8,592 nt of DNA from Candidatus Roizmanbacteria bacterium (GTDB lineage Bacteria; Patescibacteriota; Microgenomatia; UBA1406; GWC2-37-13): contig JACQRR010000032.1 of the NCBI GenBank assembly GCA_016206365.1, positions 1 to 8,592 of the forward strand, read 5' to 3'. This document shows, piece by piece, positions 1-5,245 of the stretch (its first letter is position 1; the number at the start of each line of letters is the position of its first letter). The position numbers were made by a program, and so were the translations under genes. Below the pieces are notes generated by a model that did not search any database, was not told the origin of the DNA, and saw nothing but the letters and a program-made list of their open reading frames with translations.

Positions 1-359
1 ACCTTGATACACTCTACGACTTCGCTGCCGTTGCTGCAACAACTGCCCTTTACGTGGCATCTTGGAAAAGCAAGTGTGGGAAGTGGGCTTGGAGAACCGC
101 ACGAATTGCCTGCGCAGTATAAACCTTTATATCCGGAAACTTTAATGCACCAATTGCCGTCGCTACAGCAACTGTCTTTCACCGTGCATTTTGAATAAGG
201 CAGGGTTGGGTTGGGTGTCGGCGTCTTGGTTGAATAAGCAGCGCGTGAGAACGTTACTCTTTTCTCTTGATTCGCAATAAATGAAAGAGCAAGAAACAAT
301 AGAACAAAGATAATAAAAATTGCAGCCAGAATTTTATCCGATCTATTAGCTTTAAACAT
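1..359 (-). CDS. Membrane-anchored Cys-rich repeat protein, partial (3' end outside window)
   Basis: The frame is open from an ATG at 359 down to base 1, giving 119 codons with no stop, so the C-terminus is missing. An N-terminal hydrophobic segment (about residues 10-29, rich in I, F and L) looks like a signal anchor. It is followed by a Thr/Pro linker (about 43-54) and then Cys modules: C58, C64C65, C71, C82, C87, and a second copy starting C101, C107C108, C117. The protein is clearly paralogous to its upstream neighbour: both have an ANQ-x-KR...FS-x-A-x-YS stretch just after the TM segment and the same C-x-CC-x-C-x-C-x4-C pattern. The start lies 12 nt after the neighbour's stop, so the two are probably co-transcribed. 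No Shine-Dalgarno is visible. I infer an exported disulfide-rich surface protein and do not recognise a named family; the function is unknown. Confidence 0.75.
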   Translation of the reverse strand, partial: MFKANRSDKILAAIFIIFVLLFLALSFIANQEKRVTFSRAAYSTKTPTPNPTLPYSKCTVKDSCCSDGNWCIKVSGYKGLYCAGNSCGSPSPLPTLAFPRCHVKGSCCSNGSEVVECIK

Positions 360-371
360 AATTGGGTTTGT

Positions 372-677
372 CTACGGTTCGCAAGAAGCTCCTATGCAAA
401 GATATCTCCCAGCAGCCTCGACACATCTTAGACCACTTTTACAACAACCATCGGCCGGCGTGCCGTCTCTGCATGTTGCTGCTGAAGTTGGGGTAATGGT
501 CGAACTTGAAGGTGGAGCCGAATATTGAGCTTGCGAAAATATAGCTCTTTTTTGTTGATTTGCTATTAAAGCCAGAGTAAGAAAACTAGCCAAAAAAAAT
601 ACAAGAACTAGAGGCATAATAAACCCTCGAATTCTATAAACATTAAACTTCTCTTTAGTTCCTTGCATAGACCGCAT
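372..677 (-). CDS. Small membrane-anchored six-cysteine protein
   Basis: This 101-aa protein has a basic N-terminus, a hydrophobic anchor at about residues 19-38, a Ser/Thr/Pro linker (about 54-67) and one C-terminal six-Cys module (C69, C78C79, C84, C94, C99). The Cys spacing matches the two modules of the downstream paralogue, which points to tandem duplication. The first ATG (677) is preferred over the ATG at 668 because a TTGAAA box (708-713), a 17-bp spacer and a TAGCAT box (685-690) place the predicted transcription start at or next to it. The module probably folds outside the cell through disulfides, as small knotted domains do. Adhesin, inhibitor or peptide-like effector are all possible and the sequence does not decide between them. 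Confidence 0.7.
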   Translation of the reverse strand: MRSMQGTKEKFNVYRIRGFIMPLVLVFFLASFLTLALIANQQKRAIFSQAQYSAPPSSSTITPTSAATCRDGTPADGCCKSGLRCVEAAGRYLCIGASCEP

Positions 678-684
678 TAATTCA

Positions 685-713
685 ATGCTAATCTTTTAAG
701 AATTCAATTTCAA
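685..713 (-). promoter_or_regulatory. Predicted sigma70-type promoter, leaderless, for the six-Cys protein
   Basis: On the minus strand TTGAAA (713-708) is separated by 17 bp from TAGCAT (690-685), which lies 7 nt before the ATG at 677. The same geometry recurs at three other genes here. The promoter lies just outside the mobile element at 725-867, so the Cys-rich pair can be transcribed independently of the peptidase genes. Confidence 0.5.
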
Positions 714-716
714 GCG

Positions 717-724
717 GAATTTAA
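717..724. repeat. Target-site duplication, left copy (GAATTTAA)
   Basis: The 8-bp sequence GAATTTAA directly abuts the left terminal inverted repeat of the MITE-like element and is repeated exactly at 868-875, directly abutting the right terminus. Confidence 0.85.
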
Positions 725-867
725 GTAACCGTTCAGGAATAGTCAAAGAATTGTCATTCTGAGCGTAGCGAAGAATCTCTCGCGTATGCGAGATTCCCTG
801 AAACAAGTTCAGAGATCCTTCACTTCGTTCAGGATGACAGAGGTTTTGTCAAATCCTGAACGGTTAC
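725..867. mobile_element. MITE-like non-autonomous element, 143 bp, with 14-bp TIRs
   Basis: The ends are perfect 14-bp inverted repeats: GTAACCGTTCAGGA at 725-738 and its reverse complement at 854-867. Inside is a second inverted repeat (752-780 against 811-839, 24 of 29 positions matching), beginning TGTCATTCTGAGCG, a sequence type I recall as a dispersed repeat in many bacterial genomes. Two small hairpins sit in the middle: TCTCGC-GTAT-GCGAGA (778-793) and CTGAA-N5-TTCAG (798-812). The perfect 8-bp direct repeats outside the termini (717-724, 868-875) show insertion by transposition. The element encodes no protein, so it must have been moved in trans. The 5'-GTAA termini and 8-bp duplication fit my memory of IS66-family transposons; that assignment is inference. 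Confidence 0.85.
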
Positions 868-875
868 GAATTTAA
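868..875. repeat. Target-site duplication, right copy (GAATTTAA)
   Basis: This is an exact copy of 717-724. It contains the TAA stop codon (874-872, minus strand) of the adjacent CDS. The element therefore inserted right at the stop codon, and the duplication kept the gene's end intact. Confidence 0.85.
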
Positions 876-1450
876 AAATTTTTCTTATAAACATTAAACT
901 TACAATCTTTATAACAGCGCAAAAAATTCTCGTTAAAATCACAAATCCCGTTGCCACAGAGCTTTTTTGAAAAATCTTTAGGCAAGCCTAACTTAGCAAT
1001 ATCTACCTGCAACTTTTCCTGTTTTTTTTCGTCAAGAAAGATAATTTTTTTTGCTTGAGGAAAATATGGCAGGAAAAGGCCAATTTGGCCAAGAGGCTCA
1101 ATTATTGTTACTGATGAGGATGGTCCTTCGTCTTGCGGGACTATCTCATACGGAGGAAAACTGACTTTATTTTTTGCCACTTTACCGGAAAAGAATGCCA
1201 CATTTTTGTTTCCTAAAATTTTTATATTATAGTAACCAAAAGGTATATCTAACTTGTAGTCGGAAAAATAGGCATTCTCTACTCCAAGAGTTTTGACACT
1301 CAACCTGTAATCTGGAGTTTGATCCAAAACCAGTCGTATGGCCACATGACTGACTGGAGTATTTTTTGATTGAGGAGCAAAATAGGCGAATGCTAATGTT
1401 GTAAAAACAAGAACTGCTAAACTGATTAGAATTATTTTAAGTTTTACCAT
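872..1450 (-). CDS. Membrane-anchored protein with C-terminal CGNG...C disulfide motif
   Basis: The protein has 192 aa. Residues 1-24 form a signal anchor or signal peptide (KLK, then a long aliphatic/aromatic stretch). Residues about 34-155 look like a beta-rich extracellular region. The C-terminus (165-183) carries CGNG-IC-x7-RC-x3-C, resembling the widespread 'CGNGxCExGEN...C..DC' short disulfide motif of secreted bacterial and archaeal proteins. The start ATG (1450) lies 26 nt after the stop of the upstream peptidase gene, so the two probably form an operon; no Shine-Dalgarno is visible. Its TAA stop lies inside the 8-bp target duplication of the neighbouring mobile element. The function is unknown. 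The pairing suggests a partner or substrate of the secreted peptidase, which is inference. Confidence 0.75.
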   Translation of the reverse strand: MVKLKIILISLAVLVFTTLAFAYFAPQSKNTPVSHVAIRLVLDQTPDYRLSVKTLGVENAYFSDYKLDIPFGYYNIKILGNKNVAFFSGKVAKNKVSFPPYEIVPQDEGPSSSVTIIEPLGQIGLFLPYFPQAKKIIFLDEKKQEKLQVDIAKLGLPKDFSKKLCGNGICDFNENFLRCYKDCKFNVYKKNF

Positions 1451-1476
1451 GGTTTATTTTTTCGTCATAAATTTCT

Positions 1477-2520
1477 TTAGGGAAAAAGTTTTAAAATTTC
1501 ATCCCAGCCATCGACAAGGGACGGTTCATTAAAATCATAAACCGCTCCACTACCACCTTTATCCATTATACTCCTTTGCACCGGTCGGTAAAAATTAGTA
1601 TACCCGCATCTTTTGTAACAACCCACATTTGGGAATTTTGCAGCCCACTTTGGACAAGGGGTTGATTGACTAGACGAACCAGTATCTGAACAGTTTATTC
1701 CCGCAATTGTACCAGATGAAGCTGCTATGCCAAAAGAGTACTCGTCCATCAAACCAGCCATGCTATGACCTAATTCATGAGGTGCAGTAGGATAATCGAG
1801 AGCAAATCTATAGATATAGGTACCCCCCCAGATGGCTATGCCTCCGACCGATCCAACACGGTGAGTGTCATTATTTAAAATCATATAAGTATCTCCTCCA
1901 CATCTTGATAGTGCCGTAGAAAAGGCCTTCATATGATCCCAGCAAGCTACAACCGAACCTCCTGCGGTTGGGCAGTTAAATCCTTGAAAATAGGTCTGGG
2001 TAAGATCAAGAAGAGCCAAAAGGTTTATTTTATCTAATCTGGTTGGACCTAAATTAGTACGATTTATAGCGCCGACTGCTTTATCAACACTGGACAGGAA
2101 GTCGCTGTAATTCTCATAATCTTCTGATAAGACCACGAGATCGGCTTTGGATTTATCTCCAGTACCCATCTTCAACTGACAAGCTGCATCGCACTTGATC
2201 TGATAACTTCCGGCGGTAGATCGACAAACCTGTCCTACTCCGCAAAAATTTGGCTTTTCTACCATCTGATTATTGCCTTCGCAGAACGTGACCGTGTTTG
2301 TTTTTTCGTCACAGGTTCCTTCACCGATATTGATATTTGCTGAACCGACTATACAAGTTTGGGGCGCTGAAGAGGTTGGCGTTGGCGAAACCGTAGTTGT
2401 TACGGCAGGTGTAATTAAAGGACAATAATTAAAACGACCTGATGTCGAGGCAGATGTAGAAAAAACAAAAGTCAAAACAGACAGGACAATAAAAATACCA
2501 ATCAAAATTTTATTTAGCAT
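1477..2520 (-). CDS. Membrane-anchored M64-like (IgA-peptidase-like) zinc metallopeptidase
   Basis: This 347-aa secreted or anchored protein has a hydrophobic N-terminus (residues 4-22), a Thr/Pro linker (about 38-54), a Cys-rich module (C56, C70, C80, C93, C99, C110, C114) and a C-terminal peptidase domain (about 125-347). The catalytic signature HELGH (248-252) is followed by AGLMDEY (255-261), the HExGHxxxxLxDEY arrangement I associate with MEROPS family M64. The two His bind zinc, Glu249 is the catalytic base, and the later SIMD (317-320) resembles a Met-turn. DLVVLSEDY (127-135) matches the usual start of the M64 domain. Several Cys (183, 193, 207, 277, 289, 301, 305) suggest disulfides outside the cell. 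It is the first gene of the minus-strand surface locus and is divergent from the HTH gene. Its natural substrate cannot be read from the sequence. Confidence 0.85.
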   Translation of the reverse strand: MLNKILIGIFIVLSVLTFVFSTSASTSGRFNYCPLITPAVTTTVSPTPTSSAPQTCIVGSANINIGEGTCDEKTNTVTFCEGNNQMVEKPNFCGVGQVCRSTAGSYQIKCDAACQLKMGTGDKSKADLVVLSEDYENYSDFLSSVDKAVGAINRTNLGPTRLDKINLLALLDLTQTYFQGFNCPTAGGSVVACWDHMKAFSTALSRCGGDTYMILNNDTHRVGSVGGIAIWGGTYIYRFALDYPTAPHELGHSMAGLMDEYSFGIAASSGTIAGINCSDTGSSSQSTPCPKWAAKFPNVGCYKRCGYTNFYRPVQRSIMDKGGSGAVYDFNEPSLVDGWDEILKLFP

Positions 2521-2540
2521 TATTAATGTATATTAATACA

Positions 2541-2553
2541 GTCTGAATTATAA
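2541..2553 (-). promoter_or_regulatory. Predicted -10 region of the peptidase promoter, half of a 13-bp inverted repeat
   Basis: Read on the minus strand, this is TTATAATTCAGAC, containing a perfect TATAAT (2552-2547). The ATG of the peptidase is 26 nt further down, so a short leader is expected. No convincing -35 box is seen 17 bp upstream (TATTTT). The same 13 bases occur on the plus strand at 2616-2628, over the -10 of the divergent HTH gene. Confidence 0.4.
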
Positions 2554-2593
2554 TTGCAAATGTGAATTGAAAATACCGCGAGTTTTTTTCTTG

Positions 2594-2622
2594 TTGACAA
2601 AGCCTATTTTACATTTTATAAT
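2594..2622 (+). promoter_or_regulatory. Consensus sigma70-type promoter, leaderless, for the HTH gene
   Basis: TTGACA (2594-2599), a 17-bp spacer and TATAAT (2617-2622) match the sigma70 consensus perfectly. The ATG at 2630 is 7 nt after the -10 box, where transcription should start, so the mRNA is predicted to begin at or within one base of the AUG. This decides the start codon and rules out the longer TTG-initiated reading frame from 2567. Confidence 0.8.
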
Positions 2623-2628
2623 TCAGAC
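2616..2628 (+). repeat. Second half of the 13-bp inverted repeat in the divergent promoter region
   Basis: TTATAATTCAGAC at 2616-2628 is the exact reverse complement of 2541-2553. Each copy covers the -10 box and predicted start region of one of two divergent genes, with 62 bp between copies. Confidence 0.7.
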
Positions 2629-2629
2629 A

Positions 2630-2848
2630 ATGACAAATAAATTCAAACCGTCTTCTAAAGTATCACTTTCAGACTTACCAGATCTTTTAACAATTAGAGA
2701 AGTAGCTGATCTTCTGCGTGTCTCTCCCCTGACAATCAAGCGCTGGGGCAAAAGAGGTAAACTTCCAGCCATCCGCATCAACTCTCGCGGCGACAGGAGG
2801 TATAAAAAAGACGTAGTTTTAAAACTGCTTGGAGTGGAACAAGTCTAA
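2630..2848 (+). CDS. Small HTH DNA-binding protein (excisionase/MerR-like)
   Basis: The protein has 72 aa. Residues 17-67 form a helix-turn-helix of the excisionase/MerR-like 'HTH_17' type: L-x-TIREVADLLRVS, then T-x-KRWGKRGKLPAIRI and a basic wing ending in RRYKKDVV. The RRY-x-x-x-DV ending is typical of the family. The N-terminal 16 residues are polar and probably disordered. The start is set by the consensus promoter 7 nt upstream. It is divergent from the peptidase gene, with a shared 13-bp inverted motif over both -10 regions, so control of itself and of the surface locus is a reasonable inference. No integrase or other phage gene is near, so a true excisionase role is not supported. The stop is 61 bp from the end of the convergent Cas2-like gene. 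Confidence 0.8.
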   Translation: MTNKFKPSSKVSLSDLPDLLTIREVADLLRVSPLTIKRWGKRGKLPAIRINSRGDRRYKKDVVLKLLGVEQV

Positions 2849-2872
2849 ATAATGAAACAAGCTAAACATTTC

Positions 2873-2904
2873 TACCATCTTGTTACGATCGTTTCAAGAT
2901 TGTA
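2873..2904. repeat. 32-bp near-palindrome, copy 1, just past the stop of the Cas2-like gene
   Basis: The symmetric core ACGATCGT (2885-2892) is flanked by ATCTTG (2877-2882) and CAAGAT (2895-2900); 13 of the 16 base pairs across 2873-2904 are complementary. It is 28/32 identical to the copy at 3509-3540. It lies 5 nt beyond the stop codon of the minus-strand Cas2-like gene and has no T-tract, so it is not a standard terminator. Confidence 0.8.
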
Positions 2905-2909
2905 TGAAT

Positions 2910-3497
2910 TTAATTAATGTTGAAATGTTTTTTTATTTCTTCTTCATCCTCTATCTTTTCGGCTATAATATATTTCATATATTTAGCTCCCTCTACGATT
3001 TTTTTAATTAAAGATACTTCCTTTTCACACTCGTAAGGAAACAAATAAACACTTTTCTGATATCTATAAAAACCTAGTTTTTTAAGAAATTTTCTCAGAT
3101 AGTCTCTTTTATTCCTTTGAATTTCAGGAACATCGAAGAAAACAATGTACCATTTTCCATTCCATTTCTTTTTATCATTTTTAAACTCAAATATTTTTTT
3201 GAGTGAATATTGCAACAATTTAGATTTGCCATTCTCACTCACTCTTACATAGACCTCATCGCCTTTTTCTTCCATATAAATAATTTCTTTTTTTTCAAGA
3301 TTATTTATGATTCTTCTTAGTTGTTCTTTCTTAACGCTTTCTTTTCTCTTTTCCAAAACGTACTTCATTGTAAGTCCAATTAATCTTGGCAGACTTGGAC
3401 CGGGATAACTCCTGAACTCGATTAGGCTATCAGCAATGGACTTTAAGACCAATTCGGTCAACTCTCCGTATTTAAACATTTTATTTTTATTAGCCAT
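2910..3497 (-). CDS. Winged-helix plus Cas2-like (PaaX-type) protein
   Basis: The protein has 195 aa. The N-terminal half (about 10-95) looks like a helical winged-helix domain, including KKEQLRRIINNLEKKEIIY and a beta-wing V-x-VRVSENGK. The C-terminal half (about 113-192) is a Cas2-like ferredoxin fold of the type found in PaaX regulators: WYIVFFDVPE with Asp122 at the usual Cas2 catalytic position, then RKFLKKLGF and Q-x-SVYLFPYEC. No CRISPR array or other cas gene is present, so a Cas2 adaptation role is unlikely. A DNA-binding regulator, or an enzyme acting on the flanking palindromes, is more plausible. The ATG at 3497 is chosen because a promoter -10 ends 7 nt upstream; an upstream TTG would start inside the operator palindrome. 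A second, diverged copy of the gene enters the window at its right edge. Confidence 0.8.
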   Translation of the reverse strand: MANKNKMFKYGELTELVLKSIADSLIEFRSYPGPSLPRLIGLTMKYVLEKRKESVKKEQLRRIINNLEKKEIIYMEEKGDEVYVRVSENGKSKLLQYSLKKIFEFKNDKKKWNGKWYIVFFDVPEIQRNKRDYLRKFLKKLGFYRYQKSVYLFPYECEKEVSLIKKIVEGAKYMKYIIAEKIEDEEEIKKHFNIN

Positions 3498-3504
3498 ATG
3501 GTTT

Positions 3505-3533
3505 AATATACCAAGTTGATACGATCGTTTCAA
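3505..3533 (-). promoter_or_regulatory. Leaderless promoter of the Cas2-like gene, covered by a palindrome
   Basis: On the minus strand TTGAAA (3533-3528), a 17-bp spacer and TATATT (3510-3505) are followed 7 nt later by the ATG at 3497. The near-palindrome 3509-3540 covers the -35 box, the whole spacer and the edge of the -10 box, the position expected for a repressor site. Autoregulation by the encoded winged-helix protein is inferred. Confidence 0.65.
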
Positions 3534-3540
3534 GATGGTA
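3509..3540. repeat. 32-bp near-palindrome, copy 2, over the Cas2-like gene promoter
   Basis: The core ACGATCGT (3521-3528) lies inside a 32-bp region in which 13 of 16 pairs are complementary (ends TACC and GGTA). Seventeen consecutive bases, TACGATCGTTTCAAGAT, are identical to copy 1. Together the two copies bracket the gene exactly, at 2873-3540. Confidence 0.8.
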
Positions 3541-3569
3541 AAAGTAAATTAAAAGACTGATAATTTATG

Positions 3570-4319
3570 CTATTTACTTGCCTGATTTTCTAATTTTCCT
3601 CGCGAAAGCAAAAAGGTAGGTTTTTGCGGAGAATATTGAGCATGTGTACCAAAAATCCTCCAATGTAATTGACCACTATCCACTTGAGTTAAAAAATCTA
3701 GATTCTTTTCAGCATCAAACATTGCAGATAAAAGTCTGTAGGGAGCTTCTAGAACTGGTACATCTTTATATATTACACTGGGAGGCGAAACTTCTTTAAA
3801 TCCCTCTGGACCCGTCTGAGGTTCTACGAGCGGACTCATATCCCTCTGTTGCCAAACCGACGCCACGCCATGACCAAACTCTAACTCACTTCTTTCAACT
3901 CTCCCAGTGTTTAATGCGCCATAAGGAAAAAAATTAACACTCATTTTTGTAAAACCTCCCTGCTCAAACTCTAAATGAATTGACTCTGGCGTTTTTTCAT
4001 CTGGTTTTTCACCCTTACTTGGATACACAGTAATTTCGGCTACTGAACTTTCTATTGGAGAATCTAAGTCCATTACCTGCTCTTCTGTGACAGTTTTGGG
4101 GTTAAAAGCCACAGCATACCAACCATCAGGATCTAACTGGCCATCGGCCGTTACTGATTTTTCAATTTGGGTTTTAAATCTAATAAGAAAGCCTTCAATT
4201 CTTCTATGGGCGTTTTTTAGCCTCTCAACTGCCTGTTCGCTTGTTGGTATCTGTGTACCTCTCTCGAAGATGAAGGGTCCATGCTGGATATATTCTCCTT
4301 GGGTATCTGCGTTGCTCAT
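3570..4319 (-). CDS. Conserved-looking soluble protein of unknown function
   Basis: I do not recognise this 249-aa protein. It has no signal peptide or TM segment and is acidic, polar and without cysteine. Visible stretches are GPFIFERGTQ (14-23), a likely amphipathic helix with several Arg and Lys (about 30-52), a charged loop near KGEKPDEKTPE, and aromatic-rich FFPYGAL and HWRIFG. Its ATG overlaps the TGA of the upstream membrane metalloprotease gene in an ATGA junction (4319-4316), so translational coupling and a shared function are likely. A cytosolic partner or regulator of that membrane protein would fit the context; this is inference. The gene ends about 30 bp upstream of the palindrome of the Cas2-like unit. 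Confidence 0.7.
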   Translation of the reverse strand: MSNADTQGEYIQHGPFIFERGTQIPTSEQAVERLKNAHRRIEGFLIRFKTQIEKSVTADGQLDPDGWYAVAFNPKTVTEEQVMDLDSPIESSVAEITVYPSKGEKPDEKTPESIHLEFEQGGFTKMSVNFFPYGALNTGRVERSELEFGHGVASVWQQRDMSPLVEPQTGPEGFKEVSPPSVIYKDVPVLEAPYRLLSAMFDAEKNLDFLTQVDSGQLHWRIFGTHAQYSPQKPTFLLSRGKLENQASK

Positions 4320-5008
4320 AAGGCTGAAGTTTTTCTTTTAATAAGTTTTTTTAACAATAAGAATATTATTAATAATAATACATTAATTGTAATCGAAATA
4401 AGCAGATAAATATTCACTTGTTTTATAAAATTTAGAATTGTCTCCCTTAAAGCCTCATTGCGTATAAGATAATCAAGTTTTAGATCAAAAATGTAGATAA
4501 AACCATATAAAAAAACCAAAAAGGGGAAGATGTATATGAGATCAACCAAATCCCGCTTGGAAGAAAACATCATCGATGAAACTGCAAAGATTAGATATAA
4601 AAAAACAATATTAAGTACAATACTCTTTGAGGGAAAAAGATTAAACACAGCTACAAACCAAAAAAATAGCAATCCAGCAAAAATCGGCGCGATTCCAACC
4701 AACAGACCCCTGACAAAATCTTTTTTTTCATATAAGACACTGCCTAGCTTTATTTCCCTGCCCTCCCATTTGGGAAAAATGCTTATCGACCTTACCCTTA
4801 AAAAGAGTACCGTTGCGGCAAAAAAATGAGCCACCTCGTGAACAATTGTGCCAGGGAAAAAAAGAAGAGAAACAAGGCTGAATACTAAGTGGTCATCGGA
4901 AATAAAAATCCTAAGAAAGTGAAAAAGCTTATTTATCACCCAACGAGAGAGTAAATAGATTAAAACTATTTGGAAGAAAAATAAAAAAATTAAAAGCGAT
5001 TGGCTCAT
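4316..5008 (-). CDS. Multi-pass membrane protein with HEVAH zinc-protease motif (M50-like)
   Basis: This 230-aa, strongly hydrophobic protein has about five or six TM segments. FFPGTIVHEVAHFFAATVLF contains HEVAH (residues 58-62) inside a membrane helix preceded by PG, the form seen in site-2-protease (M50) and related intramembrane metalloprotease-like families. A following segment, RGLLVGIAPIFAG, resembles the second conserved region where an Asp ligand would be expected. I see no clear NPDG motif, so catalytic activity is unproven. The C-terminus ends in a basic cytoplasmic tail. The TGA overlaps the ATG of the downstream unknown gene, indicating an operon. No promoter or Shine-Dalgarno is obvious just upstream, so it may be read from further up, with the small ORF at 5135-4929. 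Confidence 0.7.
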   Translation of the reverse strand: MSQSLLIFLFFFQIVLIYLLSRWVINKLFHFLRIFISDDHLVFSLVSLLFFPGTIVHEVAHFFAATVLFLRVRSISIFPKWEGREIKLGSVLYEKKDFVRGLLVGIAPIFAGLLFFWFVAVFNLFPSKSIVLNIVFLYLIFAVSSMMFSSKRDLVDLIYIFPFLVFLYGFIYIFDLKLDYLIRNEALRETILNFIKQVNIYLLISITINVLLLIIFLLLKKLIKRKTSAL

Positions 5009-5135
5009 ATTTTAAGATGCAAAAAAGCTCGATACCGTCTTTCTCGCTTTGAAGAACTTCCCCTCCAAACTCATCGGGCTCTTTGAAAAGCTCGAAAGAG
5101 GTATCTTCGTTTTTCTTTCCTTCCACCTCCGCCAC
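4929..5135 (-). CDS. Doubtful small ORF upstream of and overlapping the membrane protease
   Basis: A GTG-started 68-codon frame. Its first 43 or so residues are acidic and hydrophilic (MAEVEGKKNEDTSFELF, then EPDEFGGEVLQSEKDGIELF). The underlying DNA (5009-5135) is clearly richer in G+C than the neighbouring spacer and reads like coding sequence. The last 80 bases overlap the protease gene out of frame, and that part is a Phe-rich shadow. It may be a short real gene, a leader ORF, or the remnant of a longer gene. The GTG lies in the arm of a hairpin (5134-5157). No homologue is recognised. Confidence 0.3.
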   Translation of the reverse strand: MAEVEGKKNEDTSFELFKEPDEFGGEVLQSEKDGIELFCILKYEPIAFNFFIFLPNSFNLFTLSLGDK

Positions 5136-5157
5136 CTGCCTTATAACTAAGGTAGGT
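5134..5157. promoter_or_regulatory. 10-bp stem hairpin with 4-nt loop in the divergent spacer
   Basis: ACCTGCCTTA (5134-5143), loop TAAC, TAAGGTAGGT (5148-5157): nine Watson-Crick pairs and one G-T. It is followed by TTT on the plus strand. No plus-strand gene ends here, so a terminator is not obvious; an operator or leader structure for the minus-strand genes is possible. Confidence 0.4.
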
Positions 5158-5210
5158 TTTGAAATTTATATTTAGAAAAATTGTAACATATCTTTATTGT
5201 GTCATTATGT

Positions 5211-5239
5211 TTGATATTTGATATTTTATATTTTATATT
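5211..5239 (+). promoter_or_regulatory. Leaderless promoter of the zinc-ribbon membrane protein
   Basis: TTGATA (5211-5216), a 17-bp spacer and TATATT (5234-5239) are followed 6 nt later by the ATG at 5246. The promoter lies in a low-complexity run of TTTGATATTTGATATTTTATATT. Transcription is predicted to begin at or next to the AUG. Confidence 0.65.
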
Positions 5240-5245
5240 GATTCT

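Noticed and set aside
4..198. Plus-strand open frame at the left edge
   Set aside because: It is antisense to the Cys-rich membrane protein (1-359, minus), whose modules match its neighbour; the plus frame starts at a TTG and has no family features.
725..867. Plain terminator or small RNA between gene pairs
   Set aside because: Perfect terminal repeats and the exact 8-bp flanking duplication identify a transposed element; a transcript from it cannot be excluded but nothing supports it.
2567..2629. Longer N-terminus for the HTH protein from a TTG at 2567
   Set aside because: This stretch contains the consensus TTGACA/TATAAT promoter, so it is upstream of the transcript; the ATG at 2630 fits the promoter.
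2910..3497. CRISPR-associated Cas2 and a CRISPR locus
   Set aside because: There is no repeat-spacer array or other cas gene, and the protein has an extra winged-helix half as in PaaX-type proteins; the direct repeats around it are palindromes 636 bp apart, not an array.
3498..3533. 12-residue longer N-terminus for the Cas2-like protein from a TTG at 3533
   Set aside because: It lies on the -35 box, spacer and palindrome; the ATG at 3497 is 7 nt after the -10 box, as in other genes here.
4530..4829. Plus-strand 99-codon frame
   Set aside because: It is antisense to the membrane protease gene; the low-complexity Lys/Thr-rich product is a typical shadow of a hydrophobic gene.
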